NCBI RefSeq assembly: GCF_917563885.1 | Contig: NZ_CAKJTG010000022.1 | Coordinates: forward strand, 18,793-82,792 | DNA from: Pseudoneobacillus rhizosphaerae | GTDB taxonomy: Bacteria; Bacillota; Bacilli; Bacillales; Cytobacillaceae | Direction of reading: 5' to 3' | Length of the DNA stretch: 64,000 bases | Shown: positions 1-8,923 of the stretch, one piece after another | Layout: the number at the start of each line of letters is the position of its first letter | Position numbering within the stretch: the first letter of the stretch is position 1 | Position numbers and translations under genes: made by a program | Notes under the pieces: generated by a model | What the model was told of the DNA's origin: nothing | Database searches by the model: none | What the model saw: only the letters and a program-made list of their open reading frames with translations

Positions 1-1758
1 AAAGGTGGAAGCTTTTTAATTGAAGATGTTTCAAAAGAGCGAGTTTTTACCCCAGAGGATTTTTCAGATGAGCAATTAATGATTGCTAAGACTACAGAGG
101 ATTATGTAGCGAATGAAGTATTACCGCAAATCGAGCATTTAGAAAATCATGAGTTTGATCGCTCTGTAAAATTATTAAAGCAAGCTGGAGAATTAGGATT
201 ACTTGGAGCAGACGTGCCGGAAGAATACGGCGGTTTAAGTCTTGATAAAGTTAGTTCTGCTTTAATTGCAGAAAAGATGTCTAGAGCAGGTGGATTTTCA
301 ATTTCACATGGTGCTCATGTTGGAATTGGTTCTTTACCGATTGTATTATTCGGAAACGAGTCACAAAAGCAAAAGTACCTACCAGACCTATCCAGCGGTG
401 AGAAGCTAGCTGCTTATGCCTTAACTGAGCCTGGTTCAGGGTCAGATGCACTTGGTGCCCGTACTACTGCTAAGTTAAATGCTGAAGGCACTCATTATGT
501 TTTAAATGGTGAAAAGCAATGGATTACAAATGCAGGCTTTGCTGATGTATTTGTTGTTTATGCTAAAATAGACGGCGAACATTTTTCTGCTTTCATCGTC
601 GAAAGAACCTTCCCTGGTGTATCAACGGGAGCAGAAGAAAAGAAAATGGGTATTAAAAGCTCGTCAACCCGTACATTAATTCTACAAGACGCTCAAATAC
701 CTGTTGAGAACTTATTAGGTGAGGCTGGAAAGGGTCACGTTATTGCTTTTAATATATTAAATATTGGTCGTTATAAGCTTGGGGTAGGCGCAGTTGGTGC
801 ATCTAAAGGAGCCTTTGAAATTACCGTTAAATATGCAAACCAACGTCAGCAGTTCAAAACTCCAATCTCTCAATTTAACTTAACAAAAGAAAAGCTATCA
901 ACTATGGCTTCTAAGCTTTATGCAGCAGAAAGCTCTGTTTACCGTACAGTGGGATTATTTGAAGATCGAATGAGTCGCTTAACTGAAGCAGAAGTAAATG
1001 ATGGCAAAGAGGTTGCGAAATCCATTGCAGAATATGCCATTGAATGTTCCTTAAACAAAGTGTTTGCCACTGAAACACTTGATTATATTGCGGATGAAGG
1101 TGTTCAAATCCATGGCGGATATGGCTTCATGCAAGAATATGAGATTGAAAGAGTATACCGAGATTCTCGTATTAACCGAATTTTTGAAGGTACAAATGAA
1201 ATCAATCGTTTATTAGTTCCAGGGACATTTGTCCGTAAGGCGATGAAAGGGGAGCTGCCAATCTTCCAAAAAGCATTACAATTACAAGAAGAGCTAATGA
1301 TGATGATGCCTGAAGAGCCAGGTGATGAGCCATTGGCACAAGAAAAGTACTTAGTCAGAAATGCGAAGAAAATCGGCCTACTCGCTGCAGGTTTAGCAGC
1401 TCAAAAGTTTGGCAAGGCGCTTGAAAAGGAACAAGAAATTCTTGTTAATATAGCGGACATCATTTCCAATGCATATGCAATGGAGTCAGCTGTTCTTCGT
1501 ACGGAAAAAGCAATTGAGAAAAGCGGACTTGAAAAGAACAAGCAAAAACTACTTTATACACAAATTTTCTGTCAGGAAGCATTTAATGAGATTGAACAGC
1601 ACGCGAAGGAAACATTAGTAGCGACTGAGACAGGGGATACTTTAAGAATGCTAGTGTCAGCATTACGTAAATTTACACGCCACACACCAATTAATGTTAT
1701 TGCTAAGAAGCGTGAAGCTTCGGAGAAACTAATTTCAGCAGAAAAGTATCTTGTATAA
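1..1758 (+). CDS. fadE: Acyl-CoA dehydrogenase FadE, 5' end outside window
   Basis: FAD-dependent acyl-CoA dehydrogenase, the first oxidative step of fatty-acid beta-oxidation in the cytoplasm. The reading frame is open from base 1 (KGGSFLIEDV...), so the true start lies upstream; the ATG at 79 is internal. 585 codons are visible, against about 594 in B. subtilis FadE as I recall, so only a few residues are missing. Visible family motifs are ALTEPGSGSDALG, the QWITNAGFAD segment, and FEGTNEINR, which carries the usual catalytic glutamate. The long C-terminal extension after about residue 400 is typical of this large subfamily. It is probably the last gene of a fadNAE-type operon, because a strong terminator follows directly. 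Confidence 0.95.
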   Translation, partial: KGGSFLIEDVSKERVFTPEDFSDEQLMIAKTTEDYVANEVLPQIEHLENHEFDRSVKLLKQAGELGLLGADVPEEYGGLSLDKVSSALIAEKMSRAGGFSISHGAHVGIGSLPIVLFGNESQKQKYLPDLSSGEKLAAYALTEPGSGSDALGARTTAKLNAEGTHYVLNGEKQWITNAGFADVFVVYAKIDGEHFSAFIVERTFPGVSTGAEEKKMGIKSSSTRTLILQDAQIPVENLLGEAGKGHVIAFNILNIGRYKLGVGAVGASKGAFEITVKYANQRQQFKTPISQFNLTKEKLSTMASKLYAAESSVYRTVGLFEDRMSRLTEAEVNDGKEVAKSIAEYAIECSLNKVFATETLDYIADEGVQIHGGYGFMQEYEIERVYRDSRINRIFEGTNEINRLLVPGTFVRKAMKGELPIFQKALQLQEELMMMMPEEPGDEPLAQEKYLVRNAKKIGLLAAGLAAQKFGKALEKEQEILVNIADIISNAYAMESAVLRTEKAIEKSGLEKNKQKLLYTQIFCQEAFNEIEQHAKETLVATETGDTLRMLVSALRKFTRHTPINVIAKKREASEKLISAEKYLV

Positions 1759-1759
1759 A

Positions 1760-1793
1760 AATAAGCCTCCCTCTTTTTGGGAGGCTTATTTTT
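1760..1793 (+). terminator. Rho-independent terminator of fadE
   Basis: An 11-bp stem AATAAGCCTCC / GGAGGCTTATT with an 8-nt loop, followed by T residues, directly after the fadE stop codon. Confidence 0.92.
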
Positions 1794-1839
1794 CGTAGGG
1801 GTTAATCGTGCCCAAAAAACTGCTGTATAGTGAGGAAAC

Positions 1840-2136
1840 AGTAACGAATGAGGTTTAATAGTTACCCTTTTCTAGTATAAGTGCAGTTTTCGGTAACTAA
1901 TAGCCTCTAATAGTTACCGTTTTCTAGAAATGGCGAAGATTTCGGTAACTAATAGCCTCTAATAGTTACCGTTTTCTAGTAAAAGTGAAGATTTCGGTAA
2001 CTAATAGCCTCTAATAGTTACCGTTTTCTAGTAAAAATGAAGATTGCGGTAACTATTAACCTCTAATAGTTACCGTTTTCTTGTGGAAGTGCAGTTTTCG
2101 GTAACTAATAGCCTCTAATAGTTACCGTTTTCTTAC
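1840..2136. repeat. Array A: six palindromic units, exact 52-bp period
   Basis: Six copies start at 1840 (degenerate), 1892, 1944, 1996, 2048 and 2100, so the spacing is exactly 52 bp throughout. Each unit has an imperfect palindrome of about 29 bp (CGGTAACTA, 11-nt centre, TAGTTACCG) and a 23-bp linker of the type TTTTCTAGTAAAAGTGAAGA. Linkers drift in sequence but not in length. The array fills the space between the convergent genes fadE and yusE. No open reading frame or promoter is evident in it. It is not a CRISPR: the linkers are homologous to each other and no cas genes are nearby. Confidence 0.9.
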
Positions 2137-2156
2137 TTCCGAGCTCTAACCTGAAA

Positions 2157-2183
2157 CAAAAAAAGATGCTTATCGCACCTTTT
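2157..2183 (-). terminator. Terminator of yusE
   Basis: On the minus strand AAAGGTGC, a 5-nt loop, GCATCTTT (one G-U pair) and a run of T. The stem overlaps the yusE stop codon. Confidence 0.65.
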
Positions 2184-2493
2184 TTGTATCGAACCATTGA
2201 TTTAATTTTTCATATAAATAAGGGACTGAATGGAAGGCATATAATTTTTCAATTATTTGACCGTCAATAACAATCAATAAGCAGGGGACACTTTCGATAG
2301 AAAGATTGATAGCAAGGTCTGGGGCATAGTTGAGGTTTGCTTGTGCGATAGGGACATGTAGTAGTTCCTCTAAAACGGATAGGATCTTAGAGGCAGTTTG
2401 ACATGTTCCACAAAGTGGTGTGTACAAATAAATTAACCCAGTATGATTCTTGTTAAGAATCAAAAAAATTTCATCCTGACTAATTTCTTTCAT
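2170..2493 (-). CDS. yusE: Thioredoxin-like protein YusE
   Basis: A 107-residue thioredoxin-fold protein with the redox pair in LCGTCQTA (CGTC, where classical thioredoxin has CGPC) and the cis-proline loop SVPCLLI. It is probably a cytosolic thiol-disulfide or glutaredoxin-like protein; the partner is unknown. No signal peptide is seen. It begins 6 nt after yusF, and its ribosome-binding sequence AAAGGATGA overlaps the yusF stop, so the two are likely translationally coupled. The yusE-yusF-yusG-gcvH-yusI order on one strand downstream of fadE matches B. subtilis, which supports the name. Confidence 0.88.
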   Translation of the reverse strand: MKEISQDEIFLILNKNHTGLIYLYTPLCGTCQTASKILSVLEELLHVPIAQANLNYAPDLAINLSIESVPCLLIVIDGQIIEKLYAFHSVPYLYEKLNQWFDTKKVR

Positions 2494-2499
2494 TCCAAT

Positions 2500-2844
2500 T
2501 CATCCTTTTTCTAAATGTTCCGAATGTACATCGATGTTTGCAGCCATTAACACTGTAGCTAAGTGGTAACTAGGGGTTGTTGCCACTTCACGAAAGGAGC
2601 GGTCAATATATAAATGACCGGCTTCAGGAAATTCCCGCTTAAATTGCTTGCGAAGCTTTTCTCCAGCAGCATCGGCATCGACTAAAATATAGACCTCTTT
2701 TTCAAGCAAGGAATCAATAAGTTCATCCATTTTAGAAAGGCTTATTGTACCATTTGTACAGATGATTTCTACAGGTTCTTTCACAATATTTTCAACCTTT
2801 TTCTTATCTGAAGTTCCTTCAACAATAATGACTTTGTCGAACAT
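2500..2844 (-). CDS. yusF: Small TOPRIM-domain protein YusF
   Basis: 114 residues consisting essentially of one TOPRIM fold: the glutamate strand VIIVEGTSDKKKVENIV near the N terminus and the DxD strand VDADAAGEKLRKQF near residues 55-70. TOPRIM proteins act on nucleic-acid phosphodiesters with Mg2+; this family of small stand-alone members has no proven reaction known to me. I place the start at the ATG at 2844 (MFDKVIIVEG): a GTG nine bases upstream lies inside the Shine-Dalgarno sequence AGGTGAT and is not a plausible start. Followed by yusE at 6 nt. Confidence 0.85.
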   Translation of the reverse strand: MFDKVIIVEGTSDKKKVENIVKEPVEIICTNGTISLSKMDELIDSLLEKEVYILVDADAAGEKLRKQFKREFPEAGHLYIDRSFREVATTPSYHLATVLMAANIDVHSEHLEKG

Positions 2845-2981
2845 TATGATCACCTATAATATTTAATATTGGTTACAATAAGATATTCCAAAATTGACAA
2901 AATGGTGTAGCCTTTCCACTCCAATAATTAAACTATAACATGGTATTTCTTGTATTTATAGTGTTTATATAGACAAGATAT

Positions 2982-3016
2982 GGGTCTGAAATATTTTTTA
3001 TGACTATTTCAGACCC
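2982..3016. repeat. Perfect 12-bp inverted repeat between yusG and yusF
   Basis: GGGTCTGAAATA at 2982-2993 and TATTTCAGACCC at 3005-3016 pair perfectly with an 11-nt loop. It lies just past the yusG stop. Neither strand has a clear T run after the stem, so it is not a classic terminator; it may be an mRNA 3'-end stabiliser or a processing site. Confidence 0.7.
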
Positions 3017-3033
3017 AAACTTTGTAACCTCTA

Positions 3034-3276
3034 CTAACACCAACCACCATCGTCACAATCTGTATAACGAGCATCTGGTTGATTTGTAGAAGTATAATGT
3101 TGAAAAATCCGTTGCTGCTGATCTATTTCGAAATGATGAGACATTTCAAATTGGCTATCTTTTGGCAAAGTAATTTTACCAATCGATTCATTTTCAAGGT
3201 ATAGTTCGATGGATCCATTTACTAATTTGCCAACAATACGGTCTGTGATATCCAACTTTTGTTGATTTAGTGTCAT
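3034..3276 (-). CDS. yusG: YusG family protein (DUF2553)
   Basis: An 80-residue conserved Bacillaceae protein of unknown function, recognised by its place between gcvH and yusF and by its length (B. subtilis YusG is about 78 residues). It is hydrophilic with no membrane segment. The C terminus is unusual: TDCDDGGWC, an acidic, two-cysteine tail ending on Cys. The ATG at 3276 is preceded by GGAAGGGTGGAG. Whether it is cotranscribed with gcvH is doubtful because a terminator separates them. Confidence 0.8.
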   Translation of the reverse strand: MTLNQQKLDITDRIVGKLVNGSIELYLENESIGKITLPKDSQFEMSHHFEIDQQQRIFQHYTSTNQPDARYTDCDDGGWC

Positions 3277-3355
3277 CTACTCCACCCTTCCTTCTATATT
3301 ACCATTAGAGTACCCTTCTTTAGTTTATAAAATATAGAAAAATAAGGAAGGTGAA

Positions 3356-3390
3356 TTTAAAAAAGTGTCTCAGGACATCTGAGACACTTG
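3356..3390 (-). terminator. Terminator of gcvH
   Basis: On the minus strand a perfect 9-bp stem GTGTCTCAG / CTGAGACAC with a 5-nt loop, followed by TTTTTT. Confidence 0.88.
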
Positions 3391-3402
3391 GCTATTCATT
3401 AA

Positions 3403-3786
3403 TTAGTCTTCTTTAACCATTTCTTCATATTGTTCTGCACTCATAAGGCTATCCATCTCACCAGAATCAGTAGGCTCAACAAGAATCATCCATGCTTTTT
3501 CATATGGAGATTCGTTTACAAATTCTGGGCTATCGCTTAAATCTTCATTAATGGCTACTACTTTACCGCTAATTGGGGCATAAAGCTCAGAAACTGTTTT
3601 AACAGATTCAACACTTCCGAATGGCTCATTAGCAGTAACGACGTCACCAACCTCAGGTAGTTCAACAAACACGATGTCACCTAATTCGTGCTGTGCAAAA
3701 TCAGTGATTCCAATTCGTACTTGTTCCCCTTCAACCTTTACCCACTCATGCTCTTCTGAATAACGTAATTCTTTTGGTGTATTCAT
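3403..3786 (-). CDS. gcvH: Glycine cleavage system H protein
   Basis: Lipoyl carrier of the glycine cleavage complex; it shuttles the aminomethyl group between the P, T and L proteins and in Bacillus also serves as a lipoyl donor for other dehydrogenases. 127 residues, the normal family length. The lipoylated lysine is Lys63 in the conserved [15 protein letters not shown] chose the ATG at 3786 ([15 protein letters not shown]) because GGAGGGATTAGG precedes it at good spacing; an in-frame codon 27 bases upstream would add residues absent from the family. The lipA gene for lipoate synthesis lies at 24 kb in the same window. Confidence 0.96.
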   Translation of the reverse strand: MNTPKELRYSEEHEWVKVEGEQVRIGITDFAQHELGDIVFVELPEVGDVVTANEPFGSVESVKTVSELYAPISGKVVAINEDLSDSPEFVNESPYEKAWMILVEPTDSGEMDSLMSAEQYEEMVKED

Positions 3787-3883
3787 CCTAATCCCTCCAT
3801 AAATATATTTCATCTATCATAAAAATTGATGATATTCAGACTAAAAAAGCATACTTAAAGAATTTGGCCAATCCTTCAACGAA

Positions 3884-4243
3884 CTATAACCATGATTTGG
3901 CATAATCTTCTTCTTTATAACCAATCGTTACTTTTTTCCCGTCCGTCAACAGAGGCCGTTTGATTAATCGGCCATTACTGGCTAACAATTCAAGCATCTC
4001 ATCCTCTGAAAGAGACTTGAGCTTATCCTTTAAGCCTAGCTCACGATACACTTCACCGCTTGTATTAAAAAACTTCTTTAATTCAAAGCGACTTAATTCA
4101 AGCATATCCTTTAGTTCTTCCTTAGAAGGTGGTGAATCAAAAATATGTATTTCCTTATAGGTAAGACCATGTGTATCTAACCATTTTTTTGCGTTTCGAC
4201 AGGTTCCACACTTCGGATACCCGTAAAAGGTTAAACTCAACAT
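3884..4243 (-). CDS. yusI: ArsC/Spx-family thioredoxin-fold protein YusI
   Basis: 119 residues of the ArsC/Spx/YffB family: the N-terminal YGYPKCGTCRNAKKWL holds a CxxC pair, and NGRLIKRPLL is the family's Arg-Pro substrate loop. True arsenate reductases use a Cys-X5-Arg arrangement with other thiols; Spx proteins bind RNA polymerase. This short member is orthologous in position to B. subtilis YusI, whose reaction is not established to my knowledge. The start at 4243 (MLSLTFYGYP) gives the family length; in-frame starts at 4252 and 4270 would give atypical N-terminal extensions. GGATGGTG precedes the chosen ATG. Confidence 0.83.
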   Translation of the reverse strand: MLSLTFYGYPKCGTCRNAKKWLDTHGLTYKEIHIFDSPPSKEELKDMLELSRFELKKFFNTSGEVYRELGLKDKLKSLSEDEMLELLASNGRLIKRPLLTDGKKVTIGYKEEDYAKSWL

Positions 4244-4496
4244 TTTCACCATCCATTCGACAACTTTCACTTGAATGGTAGCATATTTTCAAGCTAAAGT
4301 GAAACCCAAATAATGAAAAATTACATACATTGTAGAAATTCGACTTACTTCTTAAAAATCCTTCTCTCAAATTAAAATTTTATTACGCTTTTACAATATT
4401 TCTAAAGTTTTTCTGAATGTCATTTCCTCTATTTACAAAGTTAACCAGCAAAGATTATGATATTTAGGGGAGCGAAATATTAGGGAGCGAAATAAT

Positions 4497-5750
4497 ATGG
4501 CATTTTATCAAGAATGGGTAACACAATTTCGAGGCTATAACAGAAACATAAGGCTTGCGTTACTAGGAAGTATATTTATCCAAATCGGTATGGGTATTTT
4601 TATGGTCATTTATAACTTTTACGTACGAGAGCTTGGTTATGCAGAAGATGTTAATGGCAAAATTATTTCAATGAATTCTTTAGCAACTGCCTTGATCCTA
4701 ATACCTGCTGGAATTCTTAGTGACCGATTGGGAAGAAAGAAAGTCATGCTTTTTGGCGCTTTAATAACAGGATTTTTACTAATTTTTAGAAGTATTACTG
4801 AAGCACAAAATTTACTAATCCTTTTTGGATTTTTGACAGGTTTAGCAATGGCATTTGTGATGGTATCGGGAATACCTTGGTTAGCTGAAAACTCGACTGA
4901 TGAACAAAGAGTTCATCTTTTTAGTATTCAGTTTGCTGTAATGACGGGTGCAAATGTTATTGGGAGTATACTTGGTGGAGCATTAACGGATTTATTTTCT
5001 CTAGGTTTTACTGAGGTTGAAAGTATTCGTTATACATTACTCATTGGGGCAATTATATTTCTAATCGGTATCATTCCTATGACAAAATTTAAAGAACAAC
5101 GCAAAACAAGGTTAAAGAATAAAAGCCCTATTAAAGGTCATTTAAAGTTAGAAAAAAATAAATATACAATGATCATTTTGTTCGCGATTCCAGCCCTGCT
5201 AATTGGTTTTGGAGCAGGTTTAGTTATTCCATACTTAAACTTGTATTTTTCCGATCGATTTGCGGCATCGAATACTATGATTGGTTTTATTATCTCATTG
5301 GGGCAAGCAGCCACAGCTATCGCGATCATTATTGGTCCATTAGTTGTTAGAAAAGTAGGTGAGGTGAAGGCCGTCGTCATCTTGCAGCTTTTATCATTGC
5401 CATTTTTATTACTTACGGCCTTTACGGAACATTTATGGCTGGCAGCGGTTGGATTTTTGTTTAGGCAAGCCTTGATGAATGCAGGGAATCCAATTCAATC
5501 ATCTCTAATGATGTCGATGGTTGATGATTCTGTTAAAGGGTTAGCGAACTCGGTAAACCAAATGGTATTTAACCTTGGCTGGGCAGTAATGGGGCCAGTA
5601 TCTACTGGTATTGTTCTTAAATATGGGACCTATTGGGGATATGCGACTGTCTTTACGATAACGGCATCATTATATCTTATCGGTTCGATTTATTATTTTA
5701 TCGTGTTTAGTAAATTAAATAGCGAAAGAAAGCTGAGGACTGCCTCCTAA
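4497..5750 (+). CDS. MFS transporter, 12 transmembrane segments
   Basis: A 417-residue major facilitator protein of the inner membrane. About 12 hydrophobic segments are visible in two halves separated by a basic cytoplasmic loop (KEQRKTRLKNKSPIKGHLKLEKNK, near residues 200-225). The signature between TM2 and TM3 is SDRLGRKKVMLFG. The substrate cannot be told from sequence; proton-coupled drug or metabolite export is the usual role for this type. The ATG at 4497 follows AGGGAGCGAAATAAT. The gene stands alone, pointing towards the metY riboswitch, with no clear terminator between. It is not part of the B. subtilis order here, so it may be an insertion. Confidence 0.87.
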   Translation: MAFYQEWVTQFRGYNRNIRLALLGSIFIQIGMGIFMVIYNFYVRELGYAEDVNGKIISMNSLATALILIPAGILSDRLGRKKVMLFGALITGFLLIFRSITEAQNLLILFGFLTGLAMAFVMVSGIPWLAENSTDEQRVHLFSIQFAVMTGANVIGSILGGALTDLFSLGFTEVESIRYTLLIGAIIFLIGIIPMTKFKEQRKTRLKNKSPIKGHLKLEKNKYTMIILFAIPALLIGFGAGLVIPYLNLYFSDRFAASNTMIGFIISLGQAATAIAIIIGPLVVRKVGEVKAVVILQLLSLPFLLLTAFTEHLWLAAVGFLFRQALMNAGNPIQSSLMMSMVDDSVKGLANSVNQMVFNLGWAVMGPVSTGIVLKYGTYWGYATVFTITASLYLIGSIYYFIVFSKLNSERKLRTAS

Positions 5751-5832
5751 ATTTGACATATTTCTCGGGAAATGTTTAATTATTGCCGAATTTAGGTATT
5801 TTGTCGAATGTTTAGAAAATTTAAAATAATGC

Positions 5833-5861
5833 TTGCGGAACAAAATTTCATGTGGTAAGAT
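5833..5861 (+). promoter_or_regulatory. Likely sigma-A promoter for metY leader
   Basis: TTGCGG, 17-bp spacer, TAAGAT, about 60 bp before the S-box aptamer. Confidence 0.55.
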
Positions 5862-5920
5862 TCGAATTAATTTAACAGCACGAAAGTTTAAACACATCTA
5901 AAGCCATGACAATTTAATAT

Positions 5921-6065
5921 TTCTTATCAAGAGAGGTGGAGGGACTGGCCCTATGATACCCGGCAACCGGTTTGTTTTACACGGTGCTAAATCCAGCAGA
6001 GATAAAACTCTGGAAGATAAGAAGAGATGATAATTTACCTCTTCTACTTGAAGAGGTTTTTTTAT
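5921..6065 (+). promoter_or_regulatory. SAM-I (S-box) riboswitch with terminator, controls metY
   Basis: The conserved S-box core is present in order: TCAAGAGAGGTGGAGGGA, CCCGGCAACC, a variable hairpin, GGTGCTAAATCC and the closing strand. P1 is a perfect 8-bp helix, TTCTTATC (5921-5928) with GATAAGAA (6016-6023). An intrinsic terminator follows (ACCTCTTC ... GAAGAGGT, then seven T). The segment AGAAGAG at the end of P1 can instead pair with CTCTTCT of the terminator stem, giving the classical antiterminator. Expected behaviour: SAM bound means P1 formed and transcription stops before metY. Confidence 0.96.
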
Positions 6066-6101
6066 TCTCTTCGAAAAATTTGAGGATTGGGAGAGATGTA
6101 C

Positions 6102-7415
6102 ATGAGTGGGAAGAAAAATTATCGTTTGGAAACTTTAGGTGTGCATGGAGGACTAAAGCCGGATCCAGTTACAGGGGCAAGAGCCGTTCCTATTTATCAA
6201 AACAATGCCTATCAATTCCAAAGCACGGAGCATGCAGCTAACCTTTTTGCTCTTAAAGAAGCTGGCTACATATACACAAGAATACACAATCCGACAGTTA
6301 CTGTTTTTGAAGAAAGAGTTGCGCTTTTAGAAGGAGGAGTAGGAGCATTAGCTGTTTCGAGTGGGATGGCGGCAATTACTCTTGCTATTTTAAATATTGC
6401 ACAAGCTGGAGATGAGATTGTTTCAGCATCAACTCTTTATGGTGGTACTTATAATCTATTTGCAACAACTCTTCCGAAGTATGGGATTAAAGTAACTTTT
6501 GTTGATCCCGATGATCCTGAGAACTTCAAAGCCGCCATTACTGACAAAACAAAGGCAATTTTTGCGGAAACTATTGGGAATCCATCCTTAAGAGTTTTAG
6601 ATATAGAGAAGGTTTCTGATATTGCACACGCTGCAGGCATCCCGTTAATTATTGATAACACATTTGCAACACCTTACCTTTGCAGACCAATTGAACATGG
6701 TGCAGATATTGTTATTCACTCTGCCACGAAATGGCTGTTAGGTAATGGAACAACATTAGGGGGAGTCATTGTCGATGGAGGTAAGTTTGATTGGAATTCA
6801 CCGAAATTCCCAGGGTTCATTGAACCTGATCCAAGTTACCATAATTTAGTTTATAGTGAAGCACTCGGCTCGGTAGCCTTTATTATCAAGGCAAGGGTTC
6901 AGTTGTTACGTGATCTTGGTCCATCCTTAAGTCCACAAAATGCATTCCAATTTACTCTTGGTTTAGAAACACTACATGTAAGGATGAAAGAACATATAGC
7001 CAACACTAAAGAAATACTAGGCTATTTACAGCAACATCCTGCCATTGAGTGGATTTCGTATCCGGGTCAGGAGGATCATCCTGATTATGAACTAACTGAT
7101 AAATATTTGCCGAAGGGAGCGGGGGCTGTTGTTGTCTTTGGTATTAAAGGCGGACGGGAGGCTGGAGCGAAATTAATTGATTCATTAGAGCTATGGGCAC
7201 ATGTAGCTAATGTGGGGGATGCAAAGAGCTTAATCATTCATCCTGCTAGTACCACTCACCAGCAGTTAGACGAAGAAGGATTGATTGCCTCAGGAGTGAC
7301 AGAGGATTTAATACGGATATCAGTTGGTATCGAGAATGTAGAAGACTTAATAGAAGACCTGGAACAGGCGATTGAAAAAGCAACAGGCATTCGCTCCATT
7401 GCTATTAATGTATAG
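6102..7415 (+). CDS. metY: O-acetylhomoserine sulfhydrylase (aminocarboxypropyltransferase)
   Basis: PLP enzyme of the Cys/Met metabolism family that makes homocysteine directly from O-acetylhomoserine and sulfide. 437 residues. Schiff-base lysine is Lys210 in [12 protein letters not shown]; other family marks are [26 protein letters not shown] and [12 protein letters not shown]. The length of about 430 and the insert near [13 protein letters not shown] favour MetY over the shorter cystathionine enzymes. The ATG at 6102 is chosen because GGGAGAG sits about 6 nt upstream; ATG 6096 and TTG 6087 are in frame. Expression is under the S-box riboswitch just upstream. Confidence 0.93.
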   Translation: MSGKKNYRLETLGVHGGLKPDPVTGARAVPIYQNNAYQFQSTEHAANLFALKEAGYIYTRIHNPTVTVFEERVALLEGGVGALAVSSGMAAITLAILNIAQAGDEIVSASTLYGGTYNLFATTLPKYGIKVTFVDPDDPENFKAAITDKTKAIFAETIGNPSLRVLDIEKVSDIAHAAGIPLIIDNTFATPYLCRPIEHGADIVIHSATKWLLGNGTTLGGVIVDGGKFDWNSPKFPGFIEPDPSYHNLVYSEALGSVAFIIKARVQLLRDLGPSLSPQNAFQFTLGLETLHVRMKEHIANTKEILGYLQQHPAIEWISYPGQEDHPDYELTDKYLPKGAGAVVVFGIKGGREAGAKLIDSLELWAHVANVGDAKSLIIHPASTTHQQLDEEGLIASGVTEDLIRISVGIENVEDLIEDLEQAIEKATGIRSIAINV

Positions 7416-7450
7416 CTATATTGAAGAAGCCTAGTTTTTATTAGCTGATA

Positions 7451-7486
7451 AAAGCGCCTATAGAATTTAGATTAAGCGCTGTTTTT
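7451..7486 (+). terminator. Possible terminator of metY
   Basis: AGCGC and GCGCT separated by a loop of about 18 nt and followed by GTTTTT. A weak stem, but in the right place. Confidence 0.5.
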
Positions 7487-7523
7487 CGTTAAGATTCCCA
7501 GAAAATTATTGTCGAAAAACATA

Positions 7524-7552
7524 TTGACGCTCCACCTTATCCGTGTTACGAT
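7524..7552 (+). promoter_or_regulatory. Likely sigma-A promoter for metNPQ leader
   Basis: TTGACG, 17-bp spacer, TACGAT, upstream of the second S-box. Confidence 0.55.
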
Positions 7553-7614
7553 AACTTTCGTGATTATAAAAAGTACTTACACGCTTTAACGTGTTAATTA
7601 AATATATTGTTTTA

Positions 7615-7781
7615 CTCTTATCAAGAGAGGTGGAGGGAAGTGCCCTATGAAGCCCGGCAACCGTCAATGTTTTGCATTGAAATGGTGCCAATTCACACAA
7701 AGTGTATGCTTTGGGAGATGAGAGAAAGGGAAATCATATGATTATGCCTTTCTGCTCCTATGTGCAGAAAGGCATTTTTTT
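7615..7781 (+). promoter_or_regulatory. SAM-I (S-box) riboswitch with terminator, controls metNPQ
   Basis: Second full S-box aptamer: TCAAGAGAGGTGGAGGGA, CCCGGCAACC, AATGGTGCCAATTC and closing strand. P1 pairs CTCTTATC (7615-7622) with GATGAGAG (7717-7724). The terminator has a perfect 10-bp stem GCCTTTCTGC / GCAGAAAGGC followed by seven T. AGAAAGG at the 3' side of P1 can pair with CCTTTCT of the terminator, forming the antiterminator. SAM should switch off methionine import. Its aptamer core is very like the one before metY but the linker hairpins differ, so it is not a recent duplication. Confidence 0.96.
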
Positions 7782-7897
7782 GTAAAAATAACATCATTTC
7801 ATTTTTGTAAGGAATGATTTTAAGTAAACAACCTAAACCTATATTTAACGGTTAAGTACTAATAATGTTATACGGAAATAAAGTGGGGTGAAAAGTC

Positions 7898-8923
7898 ATG
7901 ATTTCAATTAAAAATGTTCAAAAGATATATGCATCCAAGCAAGGTCAAGTAAAAGCAGTGGATGATGTCAATATAGAGATAACTGAAGGGGAAATATTCG
8001 GTGTAATTGGGTATAGTGGCGCTGGTAAAAGCACATTAATCCGAATGTTAAATGGGTTAGAAATTCCTTCTGATGGAACGATTACCGTTGCAAACCGTGT
8101 TGTTTCAAAAATTAAAGGCCGTTCACTAAGGCAGGCACGTCAAGAAATTAGTATGATTTTTCAGCATTTTAATTTACTTTGGTCGAGAACAGTTAAAGAA
8201 AATATCGCTTTTCCGCTTGAAATTGCTGGAATAGATAAAGCTGAACGAACGAATAGAGTGAATGAGTTAATCAAACTTGTTGGGCTTGAAGGTCGTGAAA
8301 ATGCATATCCATCAGAATTAAGTGGTGGTCAAAAACAAAGAGTGGGAATTGCTAGAGCATTAGCTAACAATCCAAAGGTTCTCTTATGTGATGAAGCTAC
8401 TTCAGCGTTAGACCCTCAAACAACAGACAGTATATTAGATTTATTAGTTGATATTAATAAACGACTTGGATTAACAATTGTCTTGATTACACATGAAATG
8501 CATGTTATTCAAAAAATTTGCCATCGAGTAGCTGTGATGGAAGCCGGAAGAATTGTTGAGCTAGGTTCCGTGTTAGAGGTGTTCAAAAATCCTCAACAAC
8601 CCATTACTAAAAGATTTGTCCAACAGGTCACAGAGCCAGAAGAAACAAAGGAAACGGCGGATCATCTTATCGAACGTTTTCCAAAAGGTAAGATCGTTCA
8701 ATTGACATTTGTTGGAGAAGCAACAGAGCAACCACTTATCACGAATTTAATCCGTCACCACGAAGTGACCGTAAATATTTTACAAGGCAAGATTAATCAA
8801 ACACAAAACGGTTCTTACGGGACATTATTTGTTCATTTAGATGGAGACATTAAAGAAATTACTAGAGCCATCGAGTACATTCGCTCACAATTAGTTGGGG
8901 TGGAGGTGTTAACGAATGCTTGA
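7898..8923 (+). CDS. metN: Methionine ABC importer, ATPase MetN
   Basis: 341-residue ATPase of the D/L-methionine uptake system. Walker A GYSGAGKST, signature LSGGQKQR, Walker B VLLCDEATSALD and the switch histidine in LITHEMH are all present. The C-terminal 90 residues form the NIL domain that binds methionine and down-regulates transport. ATG 7898 follows GGGGTGAAA. It overlaps metP by 8 bp, and the whole metNPQ unit lies behind the S-box riboswitch. Confidence 0.96.
   Translation: MISIKNVQKIYASKQGQVKAVDDVNIEITEGEIFGVIGYSGAGKSTLIRMLNGLEIPSDGTITVANRVVSKIKGRSLRQARQEISMIFQHFNLLWSRTVKENIAFPLEIAGIDKAERTNRVNELIKLVGLEGRENAYPSELSGGQKQRVGIARALANNPKVLLCDEATSALDPQTTDSILDLLVDINKRLGLTIVLITHEMHVIQKICHRVAVMEAGRIVELGSVLEVFKNPQQPITKRFVQQVTEPEETKETADHLIERFPKGKIVQLTFVGEATEQPLITNLIRHHEVTVNILQGKINQTQNGSYGTLFVHLDGDIKEITRAIEYIRSQLVGVEVLTNA

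Noticed and set aside
1840..2136. CRISPR array
   Set aside because: Spacers are homologous to each other, the repeat is a palindrome, the period is a fixed 52 bp, and no cas genes are in the window. The same holds for 21531-21907.
5972..6241. Open frame across the first S-box
   Set aside because: It overlaps the riboswitch and the start of metY; composition is that of structured RNA.
7506..7700. Minus-strand frame over the second S-box
   Set aside because: Covers the aptamer and promoter; no RBS.
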